Below the pieces are notes generated by a model that saw only the letters and a program-made list of their open reading frames with translations, was not told where the DNA came from and made no database searches. A stretch of 64,000 bases of DNA from Sulfitobacter undariae (GTDB lineage Bacteria > Pseudomonadota > Alphaproteobacteria > Rhodobacterales > Rhodobacteraceae). Positions 17,668 through 26,708 of this stretch are shown here, in pieces. Location: positions 496,001-560,000 of the forward strand of contig NZ_JACIEI010000001.1 in the NCBI RefSeq assembly GCF_014196805.1, given 5' to 3'. Each line of letters starts with the position of its first letter. The stretch's first letter is position 1. Both the position numbers and the translations under genes were made by a program.

Positions 17668-18230
17668 TATGCTGTTCCTTCGTTGTCTTCGGTTTCATAA
17701 CGCTGGGACGCGGGGAGGAGGTCTTCGCGGTCAGCCAACACCAGAATAGAGCGTGCAATCATCGCAATCCCTTGCAGCGCAAGAAGGACCACAAAGACGA
17801 TGATGAATGATTTGAGGATATAAAGACCGGGCATGCCACCGACATTGGCGGAGCCTTCGGTATAGCTCCAGGCGCGTAAAACGGCAGGCATAGAATAGCT
17901 ATAGACCACCGCACAGAAGGGCAGGAGGAACAGGACCGAGCCGATCAGGTCAACCATCGCTTTTTTGCGCACAGAAGCGGGGCGATAGAAAATATCGACA
18001 CGTACGTGATCACCACGCATCAGGGCAAAGCCTGACACAGCCGTGAACATCGCACCGTTCAGCCAGATATAGAGGTCTTGCATCCAGACATAGCTGGTCG
18101 CAAAAACATAGCGCTGTACCACAACGGTAAAGCAAATGATGACAATCCCCAAAGACAGCCACGAGAAGATATTTCCGACGATTGCGTTTAACCCGCTAAT
18201 CATCCGAACCACCGTTGCCAGTGCGCGCAT
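17667..18230 (-). CDS. TRAP transporter small permease (DctQ type)
   Basis: This is a 187-residue inner-membrane protein with four predicted transmembrane helices. The family pattern VWMQDLYIWLNGAMFTAV, followed by RGDHVRVDIFY, is clear. The longer C-terminal tail is charged (ETEDNEGTA). It is the first gene of a two-gene operon with the large permease. No binding-protein gene is present in this operon. Confidence 0.9.
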   Translation of the reverse strand: MRALATVVRMISGLNAIVGNIFSWLSLGIVIICFTVVVQRYVFATSYVWMQDLYIWLNGAMFTAVSGFALMRGDHVRVDIFYRPASVRKKAMVDLIGSVLFLLPFCAVVYSYSMPAVLRAWSYTEGSANVGGMPGLYILKSFIIVFVVLLALQGIAMIARSILVLADREDLLPASQRYETEDNEGTA

Positions 18231-18313
18231 TTCCTCACTCCCATTTATAATCGTTCATATTTAGTGCCATAAAGGGACAGTGCCTACAATACAGGCCGTT
18301 TCTATAATAACGC

Positions 18314-18340
18314 GAAAGGCCCGCAAAAAGCGGGCCTTTC
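18314..18340. terminator. Strong hairpin terminator
   Basis: A perfect 11-base-pair stem (GAAAGGCCCGC / GCGGGCCTTTC) with a five-A loop lies just past the stop of the second TRAP operon (minus strand). The run of T on the minus strand is short (CCTTTC then GCGTTATT), but stem strength makes termination likely. Confidence 0.8.
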
Positions 18341-18360
18341 CAGTCATATTGTAGGTAGGT

Positions 18361-19452
18361 TTACTTGGCTGCGCATTCGCGCAGTTTTTCAACGTCTGGG
18401 CCATTTGGTGTACGGCCAAGGTTGAAGGGCGCAGAAGCTTCACGCCATTTGGAGTAGTCACCAAGGTATTCCATCATGGAGAGATAGACTTTGGCGCTGT
18501 CAGGGTTTTCGCAGGCGGTTGTCTCGATGACACCGTTTGCCATTTCCTGAATTTTTGCCAGCGTTTCGTCATCATAGCGGGTGATCTCGATTCCCGCGTC
18601 TTTGAACTGCTGGTAGGCTTCGGTTGCACGTTTCTCGGTGTAGCCAAGGGACCACAGCAGGTTCGCATCGGCTGCGATTTGCAGTGCTTCGCGTGTTTCA
18701 GGCTTCAACGCATCCCATGAGGCTTTGTTGATCATCACACCAAAGATCGACGCGGACTGGTGCCAGCCGGGCGTTGCCCAGAATTTGGTAACCTGTTGGA
18801 AACCTCCGGAGAAATCAACGTTTGGTGTAGAGAATTCAGCACCATCAATCACGCCGCGCTCAAGCGACTGATAGATTTCGCCACCTGCCATGGAAACCTG
18901 ACTACCGCCGAGTTTCTCCAGAAGGCGACCTTGCTCAAGACCGGAAAGGCGCAGACGCATGCCTTGCAGGTCGTCGAGTGTTTCGACCTTTTTGTTGGTG
19001 CGGAAACCGGATTCGTTGTTGGTCACGCCGTAAGGCAGATAGACCATGCCGAATTTGCCGTAGATTTCATTGTACAGCTCTGCGCCGCCCCACTGCTGGA
19101 TCCAGTTTACATAGTCAACTGCGTTGAACAGGGATGCTGTTGTTGCCAGTGGCGAGAAAGCCGAGTTGCGGCCAGCCCAGTAACCGGGCCAGTCAGCGCC
19201 TGCTTGGATGGTGCCGGATTCTACTGCGCCGAAAACTTCGCCAGCAGGCACAAGGGAGCCACCTTCAAAGAATTCAATGCTCAGGTCGCCCGCTGTCAGT
19301 TTGTTGGCCAGATCAACAAAGTGCTTGTCGATCTCGATCAGCTCAAGAGACGTGGGCCATGTTGTTGTCATGGTCCAGCTTTCTTGTGCCATTGCGGCGC
19401 TGGATAGGCCGACTGTGACAGCCGCTGTTGCGATGATATTTTTAAGTTTCAT
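18361..19452 (-). CDS. TRAP transporter substrate-binding protein
   Basis: This is a 363-residue binding protein with a Sec signal (IIATAAVTVGLSSAAMAQ). Mature sequence starts SWTMTTTWPTSLELIEI, related to but distinct from the TakP-like protein at 15107. The clamp segment is LQGMRLRLSGLEQGRLLEKLG and the ligand-lining stretch is RGVIDGAEFSTPNVDF. The start at 19452 has GGGAGAGG upstream; the frame is open another ~125 codons upstream but that overlaps the large permease gene. It is the third gene of the Q-M-P operon. Its ligand is probably a carboxylate but is not defined. Confidence 0.9.
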   Translation of the reverse strand: MKLKNIIATAAVTVGLSSAAMAQESWTMTTTWPTSLELIEIDKHFVDLANKLTAGDLSIEFFEGGSLVPAGEVFGAVESGTIQAGADWPGYWAGRNSAFSPLATTASLFNAVDYVNWIQQWGGAELYNEIYGKFGMVYLPYGVTNNESGFRTNKKVETLDDLQGMRLRLSGLEQGRLLEKLGGSQVSMAGGEIYQSLERGVIDGAEFSTPNVDFSGGFQQVTKFWATPGWHQSASIFGVMINKASWDALKPETREALQIAADANLLWSLGYTEKRATEAYQQFKDAGIEITRYDDETLAKIQEMANGVIETTACENPDSAKVYLSMMEYLGDYSKWREASAPFNLGRTPNGPDVEKLRECAAK

Positions 19453-19475
19453 TGGTAGTCCTCTCCCTAGTTTAG

Positions 19476-20798
19476 TTATTTTGTGTACAAAACTTCCGGC
19501 AGCCAAAGAACAAGCTGCGGAAAGGCTGCGACGGTCAGGCACATCGCGACGATGAGCCCGATAAACGGCAAGACGCCTTTGATGATCTGGCCAGTTCGGA
19601 CTTCCTTGGGCGCAAGCGCGCGTAGGTAGAACAGGGCGTATCCAAAGGGGGGCGTCAAGAATGAGGTTTGCAGCACCAGTGCCATCAACACGACGAACCA
19701 CAGCAGGCTGACATTCATTTCCTGCACGATCGGCAGGAAGATCGGGAAGGACAGCAAAACAATGCCGGTCCAATCCAGGAATGCGCCAAGGATGAACACG
19801 ATGAACAGCATCATGGTCAGCAGCATCCATGGCTCCATTTCAAGGCCACGAATGATCGCCTGTGTTGCACGCAGGCCGCCTGTGATGTTGAAAACGCCGG
19901 TAAAGGCGGTTGCACCGATAACGATAAACAAGATCATCGCCGAGGTACGGCCCGTTTCCAACAAGGCGGAATAGAAGGTTTTCCATTCGAATTTGCCGCG
20001 CAAGATCACGATAGTCAGTGCAAGGAAGGCGCCAATGGCCGAAGCTTCGGTTGCTGTGGCGATACCTGCCAGCAGCGATCCGAGGATACCAAGGATCAAC
20101 ACCAATGGTGGCACAGCTTCGGCAGCCAGCATTTTGAACAACGCACTGCGCTCGATTTTTTCGTCGGGTTCGACAGCAGGGGCGGATTTGGGATCAAAGA
20201 TCGCAACAACCACAACCCAAGCTGCGTAAAGCAGACCCAGCAAAATGCCCGGAATCATCGAACCGGCAAACAATTCACCAACAGTCAGTGGCGAATAGGA
20301 GGCCATCAGGATCAACATGATAGAAGGCGGGATCAGGATGCCGAGACACCCAGACGCGGCAATCACACCCGTCGTGAGGGTGGCCGAATATCCGTATTGC
20401 AGCATTGGGCGCAGCGCCATCACACCCATCACCGTGATGGATGCACCGATGATGCCCGTGGTGGCGGCCAGCAGGATCGAGATAAACACAACCGCCAATG
20501 CCAAGCCGCCACGTACGTTGGACAGCAGCAGGCGCAGGGCTTCGAACATCCTATCCGTTACCCCGCTATCCGATAGAAAGCGGGCCATGAGGACAAATAG
20601 CGGAATGGCAATCAGGGTGAAGTTCTCAAGCACATCGCCAAAGATGCGATTGATGACGATTCCCAGCACCATCGGTTTGCCAGCGATCACCGCCCCCAAG
20701 ACCGCCGTGCCGCCGAGAACAAAGGCCAGTGGGTGCCCCATGAAAAGGCCCGACAACAGCAGGCCAAACATACATAATGCGATAAGTTCAGGAGTCAT
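19476..20798 (-). CDS. TRAP transporter large permease (DctM type)
   Basis: This is a 440-residue multi-pass inner-membrane protein. It carries NVRGGLALAVVFISILLAAT, GCLGILIPPSIMLILMA and VLQTSFLTPPFGYALFYLR, the same landmarks as the large permease at 16276. It overlaps the small permease gene by 11 bases (20788-20798) and is followed 23 bases later by its binding protein. This gives a complete Q-M-P set. Confidence 0.92.
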   Translation of the reverse strand: MTPELIALCMFGLLLSGLFMGHPLAFVLGGTAVLGAVIAGKPMVLGIVINRIFGDVLENFTLIAIPLFVLMARFLSDSGVTDRMFEALRLLLSNVRGGLALAVVFISILLAATTGIIGASITVMGVMALRPMLQYGYSATLTTGVIAASGCLGILIPPSIMLILMASYSPLTVGELFAGSMIPGILLGLLYAAWVVVVAIFDPKSAPAVEPDEKIERSALFKMLAAEAVPPLVLILGILGSLLAGIATATEASAIGAFLALTIVILRGKFEWKTFYSALLETGRTSAMILFIVIGATAFTGVFNITGGLRATQAIIRGLEMEPWMLLTMMLFIVFILGAFLDWTGIVLLSFPIFLPIVQEMNVSLLWFVVLMALVLQTSFLTPPFGYALFYLRALAPKEVRTGQIIKGVLPFIGLIVAMCLTVAAFPQLVLWLPEVLYTK

Positions 20799-21288
20799 GA
20801 TGCGGAACCTTGTGACCGAGAGCGAGTTTCAAAACTTCTGCGATGCCTTGCAAGAACAGCAAGCCAGCGGCACAGGCCATCGCGAGTTTAAGAGGATAGA
20901 CGGGAAGCTGGACCGACCCGTAAGTCGTTTCGCCTTGGTTCCATGAGGTCACGCCGAAATCCCATGACCGCGTCATAAAGACCCAAGCAAAAGGGAAGAA
21001 AAAGATCAGATACCCTGCAATTTCAACCCAGCGGCGCGATGTATCGCCCAGCGTTTCGGTGATTAGATCAACACGCACATGCGATTGGTGGCGCAGCGCA
21101 TAACCGCCTAACATCACGAAATAAAATCCGTAGAGTTGTTTGGTAACATCAAACGCCCAGCGCGTCGGGTCGTTAAACGCGTACCGCATGACGACATCGT
21201 AGATGATGATCGCACCAAAAATAATCGCTACGACCGACACTACTCGGCCCACGACTTCATTCAGGCCATCGATTGCCTTGATCAACAT
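20788..21288 (-). CDS. TRAP transporter small permease (DctQ type)
   Basis: This is a 166-residue membrane protein with four predicted helices and the family segment GGYALRHQSHVRVDLITE. It is the first gene of the second TRAP operon. A ribosome-binding site (GGAGGA) precedes the ATG at 21288. A 14-base perfect palindrome lies 88 bases upstream. Confidence 0.9.
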   Translation of the reverse strand: MLIKAIDGLNEVVGRVVSVVAIIFGAIIIYDVVMRYAFNDPTRWAFDVTKQLYGFYFVMLGGYALRHQSHVRVDLITETLGDTSRRWVEIAGYLIFFFPFAWVFMTRSWDFGVTSWNQGETTYGSVQLPVYPLKLAMACAAGLLFLQGIAEVLKLALGHKVPHHDS

Positions 21289-21375
21289 TATTGCTCCTCC
21301 CGCATTGGCGGTGAAAGTGGACGATATCGCTAGGGGAATTCAAGTCAAATTCGGCCCAAAACGGGCACAACTGTG

Positions 21376-21389
21376 TTTATACGTATAAA
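21376..21389. promoter_or_regulatory. Perfect 14-base palindrome upstream of TRAP operon
   Basis: TTTATACGTATAAA reads identically on both strands. It lies 88 bases before the start codon of the second TRAP operon, where an operator would be expected. It could be a site for a GntR- or LacI-type dimer. No regulator gene sits nearby. Confidence 0.45.
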
Positions 21390-21538
21390 GTGGAGGGCCG
21401 TGTTGTCTTTTTTACCCTGATCTTGTTCTTTAACACCTATAGCGCCAGAATTGCCGACGAGACAGCATTGTGGTCACTCGGGACAAAAGGCCCCGAGTAG
21501 CAAATTTTTTGGCTGATATGCTTATACGCCCGCCCCAA

Positions 21539-21583
21539 AAGGGCGCAGTGAATAGCCTAAGCTATAATCACAACTGCGCCCTT
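21539..21583 (-). terminator. Probable metG terminator
   Basis: An 11-base-pair stem (AAGGGCGCAGT 21539-21549, ACTGCGCCCTT 21573-21583) encloses an inner ATAGC/GCTAT stem-loop. On the minus strand it lies just past metG and runs into TT after the stem. The remaining gap up to 21288 holds the palindrome listed separately, a weak CTCGGG/CCCGAG hairpin near 21478, and nothing that looks coding. Confidence 0.65.
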
Positions 21584-21609
21584 GGCGGGATCACACAACA
21601 CTGGATGGA

Positions 21610-23322
21610 TCAGTCGCGTGTGCCTGCAAAGCGGATTGCCCATTCTTCGCGCTGTTCGTCGCTGATTTTGGCGAAGAGAACCTCGGGGACTTCAAACACA
21701 TGGCCCCCAGGCAGCTGGGCAACGGCTGCTGCCACGTCTTCGGGGAAGCCTGCGTCGTCAATCTTCATGCCTGCCAGCATTTTTGCGGCGGCATCAGGGA
21801 TGAAGGGCGCGGCCAGCGTCGCATACAGCGGGATAAGGTTGAGCGCGAGGCGGGTTTGGGCTGCGGCGCGGTCGGGGTCTGTTTTAAAGGTCGTCCACGG
21901 TGCTTGGGCTTGCAGGTATTCGTTGCCAGCGGCCCAGATTGCGCGCAGCTCTGCTGCGGATTTGCGGACTTCCATTTTATCCATCTGCTCTGCGTAACGC
22001 GCGACGCGCTCGGTCAGATCGGCGATCAAGGCTGTTTCGGCCTCCGTGTATTCACCTGCTTCTGGCACGGCTTCGCCGAATTTAGAGCGGCAGAATTTTG
22101 TGATGCGGCTGACGAAATTGCCCAAAACATCCGCAAGGTCTTTGTTTGTTGCGGTTTGGAAATTCTCCCACGTGAATTCGGCGTCAGAGGTTTCAGGCGC
22201 ATGGGACAGCAACCACCAGCGCCAGTAATCGGCGGGCAGGATTTCCAGTGCTTGGTCCATAAACACACCGCGCCCGCGCGAGGTGGAGAATTGGCCGCCA
22301 TCATAGTTCAGATAGTTAAAGGATTTAATGTAATCGACTAGCTTCCAAGGTTCGTTTGAGCCCATGATTGTGGCTGGGAAAGACAGTGTGTGGAAGGGCA
22401 CGTTATCTTTACCCATGAATTGGGTATATTGCACATCGTCTGCGCCTTTGTCGGTGCGCCACCAGCGCTCCCAATCGGTGCCTTTACCTGCATCGACCCA
22501 TTCTTGCGCGCAGGCGATGTATTCGATGGGGGCATCGAACCAAACGTAGAACACTTTGCCCTCCATGCCCGGCCAATCGGCATCGCCGCGTTTCACGGGA
22601 ACACCCCATTTCAGGTCACGGGTGATGCCACGGTCTTGGAGGCCGTCACCGTCATGCAGCCATTTCTTGGCAATGGATGTGGTCAACACAGGCCAGTCTG
22701 CTTTGGAATTGATCCATGTGTCCAGACGGTCCTTCATCTTGGATTGCTTGAGGAACAGATGTTTGGTCGCGCGCATTTCCAGATCGGTGGCACCCGATAC
22801 GGTCGAGCGCGGATTGATCAGGTCTTCGGGGTCCAACTGTTTGGTGCAATTGTCGCATTGATCGCCGCGTGCATCCTCAAAGCCGCAGTTGGGGCAGGTG
22901 CCTTCAACATAGCGGTCGGGCAAAAAGCGGCCATCGGTTTCGGAATAAATCTGGCTTTGCTCGACTTCCTCGATCAGCCCTTCATCGGCCAATGCGCCTG
23001 CAAAATGCTGGGTCAGGTTTTTATTTTGCTGTGAGGAGGAGCGCCCGAAGTGGTCAAAGGACAGGCCAAAGCCTTGGGCAATCTCGGCCTGTACGGCGTA
23101 CATCTCGGCGCAGAACTCCTCAACAGGTTTGCCTGCTTTGGCGGCGGCCAGTTCGGCAGGGGTGCCGTGTTCATCCGTGGCGCAGAGGAACAGCACTTCG
23201 TGGCCGCGGCTGCGCAGGTAGCGGGCATAGAGATCGGCGGGCAGTTGGCTGCCGACCAGATTGCCGAGGTGTTTGATGCCGTTGATATACGGAATAGCGG
23301 AGGTAATGAGATGACGCGACAT
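21610..23322 (-). CDS. metG: Methionyl-tRNA synthetase
   Basis: This 570-residue enzyme charges tRNA-Met. The HIGH motif appears as [10 protein letters not shown] after [10 protein letters not shown], and the KMSKS-like loop appears as [11 protein letters not shown]. The zinc knuckle has four Cys (CPNCG...CDNC) near residue 145, so this is the one-knuckle MetG form without the C-terminal dimerisation (EMAP-like) extension. The start at 23322 (MSRHLITS) has GAAGGAA upstream and was preferred to an ATG-like start 16 codons earlier. Confidence 0.95.
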   Translation of the reverse strand: MSRHLITSAIPYINGIKHLGNLVGSQLPADLYARYLRSRGHEVLFLCATDEHGTPAELAAAKAGKPVEEFCAEMYAVQAEIAQGFGLSFDHFGRSSSQQNKNLTQHFAGALADEGLIEEVEQSQIYSETDGRFLPDRYVEGTCPNCGFEDARGDQCDNCTKQLDPEDLINPRSTVSGATDLEMRATKHLFLKQSKMKDRLDTWINSKADWPVLTTSIAKKWLHDGDGLQDRGITRDLKWGVPVKRGDADWPGMEGKVFYVWFDAPIEYIACAQEWVDAGKGTDWERWWRTDKGADDVQYTQFMGKDNVPFHTLSFPATIMGSNEPWKLVDYIKSFNYLNYDGGQFSTSRGRGVFMDQALEILPADYWRWWLLSHAPETSDAEFTWENFQTATNKDLADVLGNFVSRITKFCRSKFGEAVPEAGEYTEAETALIADLTERVARYAEQMDKMEVRKSAAELRAIWAAGNEYLQAQAPWTTFKTDPDRAAAQTRLALNLIPLYATLAAPFIPDAAAKMLAGMKIDDAGFPEDVAAAVAQLPGGHVFEVPEVLFAKISDEQREEWAIRFAGTRD

Positions 23323-23377
23323 GTGGGGGTTCCTTCGGATACTCCCCTCCCTTAACGCTTGGGGCTGCAAGGATCAA

Positions 23378-24142
23378 TCAGTGCAACACAGCGGTGATGC
23401 TTTGGCGCAGGTCATTATAGGCTTCTGGGGGTAAATTACCTTGCCAGTTCGCGACAAAGACGGTGCCAGTAGTGCTAGCCAGAAAGAGCGCTCCAATCTG
23501 GCGGGATTGTTTGTTATTTTGCCATAGGCCGCTGTGGTAAAACATATGACGGCCATCATAGTAAAAGTTGCGGACGCTCAGGCCCATGCCTGAATCCCTG
23601 TCTAGCGGGTAGTTTTGCGGTGTTTTCACCCAAGGGCGATCAGCTGCGTACCAATACATGACAAAACGCGCATAATCGCTGGCGGTGATGGTCCAGCCAC
23701 CGAATCCGCCTGTGGCCCACATTGGCCCGCCAATTTGCGCGGAGGTTGCGCCAGCAGGGGCCATAATGGTTGTACCGCAATAATCACCATATGGTTGGCC
23801 TGTGATGCCTTCGATTATCTGGCCCAAAAGGCCGTAGCCTACGTTTGAATAGAGATGTTTGCGATCAGGGCTGAGGAGTGTGGGGTCTTTAAGTGCGGTA
23901 CGTGCAAAATGGATTTGCGTATAGAAATTGCGCGAAGCGGCTTGGATCCCGCCTAGATCTGGTGCTGTGATTTCGGGCTCTTGAGGGGGTGCGGATTGAG
24001 GCGGAATGGGCAAAGCAGGCTGCGAGGATCGCGGTTGCTCAATTTGCGCGGCAGATGTTTGCAAGGGGGATATGCTAGAGGCTAGGATGAGCAAGACAAG
24101 CGCACATAACCCACCTGCAATTATCGATAAAATTTGCATCAT
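23378..24142 (-). CDS. Serine hydrolase-like protein lacking the SxxK segment
   Basis: This is a ~254-residue protein related to class C beta-lactamase/penicillin-binding esterases. An N-terminal hydrophobic anchor (LCALVLLILASSI) and a Pro/Gln-rich linker place it in the periplasm. The YxN motif is present (YSNVGYGLLGQII), as is a C-terminal HSGLW in the place of KTG. The region that should hold the nucleophile SxxK is absent: the linker runs almost straight into the YxN helix, and the protein is about 100 residues shorter than the family. It is either a pseudoenzyme or an internally deleted remnant. ATG at 24142 was chosen; TTG at 24151 and ATG at 24139 are alternatives. Confidence 0.65.
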   Translation of the reverse strand: MMQILSIIAGGLCALVLLILASSISPLQTSAAQIEQPRSSQPALPIPPQSAPPQEPEITAPDLGGIQAASRNFYTQIHFARTALKDPTLLSPDRKHLYSNVGYGLLGQIIEGITGQPYGDYCGTTIMAPAGATSAQIGGPMWATGGFGGWTITASDYARFVMYWYAADRPWVKTPQNYPLDRDSGMGLSVRNFYYDGRHMFYHSGLWQNNKQSRQIGALFLASTTGTVFVANWQGNLPPEAYNDLRQSITAVLH

Positions 24143-24197
24143 TTGCCTCAATTTTCACCCGAAACTTGCTGATGGATGTCAATTGGAGAGGGTGATA

Positions 24198-25433
24198 TTA
24201 AGGCATGTCTTTGGTTTTCTCGCGTTCGCGGCGAAACAGCCTGCCGACGGTAAACGACGTACGTGGTGCGTTAATATAGGCGGTTCTGACGGCTTTGGTC
24301 GGGCGTGCGGCCATGCGGGCGATGCTAAATACAATCAGCCCTGCATGGCCAATGGCCAGCATGATGAACATGGCTTCGGGGCCATAGGATTCGATCAGCA
24401 GGGAAGTGCCATAGGGGGCGGCGATTGCGCCCATGGCGAACCAAAACATCAGGGCCGCCGAGAGTTCAACCCGTTCATCCGAGCTGGCAAAGTCATGGGC
24501 ATGGGCGGCGGCAACAGAGTAGATCGGGAATGTGGTAAAGCCGAACAAGCCAGCGGATAGGAACACGCCTGTAACGCCCCAAGTGGCCGTGGCCATGGTC
24601 ACGCCGCAACTGCCAATGGCGGCAACTGACATCCAGATCAGCACTTTGCGGCGGTCATATTTATCAGCCAGCCAACCGATGGGAATTTGCGCCAAGGCTC
24701 CGCCCACCACAAAGGCCAGCAAGAACCATGCGATTTGCCCCGCCGATAGTCCGACTTCTTGGCCATAAATCGGGCCGACCATACGAAAAGACGCACTGGA
24801 TAGCGCGGCCACAATCACCCCCGCCACAGCCAGAGGCGAACGGGTATAGGCCAGTGCAGGCCGTAGGCGGGGGGATTTGGGGGTTTCGGGTTGCTGGGTT
24901 TTGGTCAGGGTAATGGGCAATAGGGCGGCACAGCACAAAATCGCTAGCAAATTGTAAGAAATGTAGTCAGCAGGGGCCAGAATACCAACGATGCCTTGGG
25001 CAAAGAGGTTTCCTGTCATATCCACCATACGGTAGCTGCCCATGGCGCGGCCGCGCGTTTCATTGGTGACTTTGGCCTGTAGCCATGCCTCGACCACGGT
25101 ATAACAGCCCGCAACACAAAGGCCCGAGGCCACCCGCATCAACGCCCACGCGTAGGGGTTGATCACCATCATATGGGCAATCAGGCCGATGGAACCTGCG
25201 GCGGTAAAAGCGGCAAAGGCGCGGCTGTGGCCGACACTGCCCAGCAGACGGGGCGCAAACCAGCAGCCGATGAAAAACCCAAAGAAATGCGCAGACCCGA
25301 GCATCCCGATTTCCTGCCGCGTGAATCCCAGCGCGGTGCCTGACAGCACATCCAGTGGGCCAACACCCCCAGAGGAGAGTTGCAACAAGACGACTGACAA
25401 AAACAGCGCCGCAAAAGAGATCATCATACGCAT
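24198..25433 (-). CDS. MFS transporter (YcaD-like)
   Basis: This is a 411-residue inner-membrane protein with 12 predicted helices. It carries the between-helix motif WLADKYDRRKVLI and the N-terminal half segment TRQEIGMLGSAHFFGFFIG, as in YcaD-type major facilitators. The long C-terminal tail is basic (RRERE KTK). The substrate is unknown. The preceding 156 bases, shared with the divergent aldo/keto reductase gene, hold no clear operator. Confidence 0.88.
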   Translation of the reverse strand: MRMMISFAALFLSVVLLQLSSGGVGPLDVLSGTALGFTRQEIGMLGSAHFFGFFIGCWFAPRLLGSVGHSRAFAAFTAAGSIGLIAHMMVINPYAWALMRVASGLCVAGCYTVVEAWLQAKVTNETRGRAMGSYRMVDMTGNLFAQGIVGILAPADYISYNLLAILCCAALLPITLTKTQQPETPKSPRLRPALAYTRSPLAVAGVIVAALSSASFRMVGPIYGQEVGLSAGQIAWFLLAFVVGGALAQIPIGWLADKYDRRKVLIWMSVAAIGSCGVTMATATWGVTGVFLSAGLFGFTTFPIYSVAAAHAHDFASSDERVELSAALMFWFAMGAIAAPYGTSLLIESYGPEAMFIMLAIGHAGLIVFSIARMAARPTKAVRTAYINAPRTSFTVGRLFRREREKTKDMP

Positions 25434-25589
25434 TTCTAATGTGTGCGCGTTTTGGAGGCTGAAAAGCTAGTCATATTCGCGAGATAGCGCAGGTTTATTT
25501 TGCCGAGGACGCCTCTGTGCAAGAAAGCTGCTTGCAGTGGGCAGGGGCCTGCGTAGTTTGCGCGCAAACAGCCTCAAAGGAATAGCGCT

Positions 25590-26633
25590 ATGCAAATGAC
25601 AACATTGGGCCGCACAGGCATTGAAGTTTCGAAGTTTTGTCTTGGGTCGATGACGTGGGGCACGCAAAACACCTTTGCCGAGGGTCATGCACAGATTGAC
25701 CGCGCTTTGGCCGCTGGCATTAACTTTGTCGATACCGCCGAGATGTATCCCGTAAACCCGCTCAGCGCAGAGACCCAAGGCCGCACAGAAGAAGTGATTG
25801 GCGAATGGTTTGCGCAATCTGGGCGGCGCAAGGATGTGGTGCTGGCCAGCAAACATTCAGGTAACGGGATTGCCTATGTCCGCGACGGTGGCCCGATCAC
25901 CGCCGAATCTATTCCGCAGGCGATTGACGGATCACTGGCGCGGCTCAAGACGGATTACATCGACCTGTATCAATTCCACTGGCCTAACCGTGGTAGCTAT
26001 ATGTTCCGCAAAAACTGGCTCTATGATCCTTCAACCCAGAACCGCGCGCAGACTCTGCAAGCGATGGAGGATTGTTTGGGCGCCTTGCAGGCCGAAGTGG
26101 ATCGGGGCCGTATTCGTGCCTTTGGCATGAGCAACGAGAGCGCGTGGGGCCTGACACAATGGGCCAACGCCGCCGAGCGTACAGGCGGGCCGCGCATTGC
26201 CAGCGTACAAAACGAGTATTCTCTGATGTGTCGTTTGGCGGATACGGATGTGGCAGAGGCCTGCCATAATGAGGACATCGGGATGTTGTCGTATTCGCCT
26301 TTGGCTACAGGATTGTTGACTGGAAAATACCAGAACGGTGCCGTGCCTTCGGGATCGCGCCTGTCGCTGAGCCCCGAATTGGGTGGACGCAAAACACCGC
26401 GTGCTTTTGAAGCGGTGGATGCTTATCTGGCGGTAGCGAACAAGCACGGTCTTGATCCGGTTCACATGGCGATGGCCTTTGTACGTGACCGCCCGTTTAT
26501 GGCCAGCGTGATCTTTGGGGCGACCACTTTGGACCATCTTGAGGTGGTCTTGGCGGGCGCTGAACTGGTGCTGAGCGATGAGGTGATGGCGGATATCGAC
26601 ACGGCGCACCGTGCGCATCCGATGCCATACTGA
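25590..26633 (+). CDS. Aldo/keto reductase (Tas-like)
   Basis: This is a 347-residue NADPH-dependent reductase with a TIM barrel. The catalytic tetrad is visible: Asp and Tyr in FVDTAEMYPVN, Lys in VVLASKHSG and His in LYQFHWP. The MTTLGRTGIEVSKFCLGSMT opening and the insertion NRGSYMFRKNWLYDP match the Tas subgroup. It precedes the carnitine operon by 75 bases on the same strand, so it may be cotranscribed, but it has no known role in carnitine breakdown. Confidence 0.9.
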   Translation: MQMTTLGRTGIEVSKFCLGSMTWGTQNTFAEGHAQIDRALAAGINFVDTAEMYPVNPLSAETQGRTEEVIGEWFAQSGRRKDVVLASKHSGNGIAYVRDGGPITAESIPQAIDGSLARLKTDYIDLYQFHWPNRGSYMFRKNWLYDPSTQNRAQTLQAMEDCLGALQAEVDRGRIRAFGMSNESAWGLTQWANAAERTGGPRIASVQNEYSLMCRLADTDVAEACHNEDIGMLSYSPLATGLLTGKYQNGAVPSGSRLSLSPELGGRKTPRAFEAVDAYLAVANKHGLDPVHMAMAFVRDRPFMASVIFGATTLDHLEVVLAGAELVLSDEVMADIDTAHRAHPMPY

Positions 26634-26708
26634 TCTGCAACGCCACAAGGGGATGGCCAAATGCCATTCCCTCACGCAGTATTCGACGAAATTGAGAAAG
26701 AGAAATCT

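Noticed and set aside
19668..20576. A 302-codon plus-strand frame, very rich in Gln, His and Asp.
   Set aside because: It is antisense to the TRAP large permease, so the composition reflects reverse-complemented hydrophobic codons.
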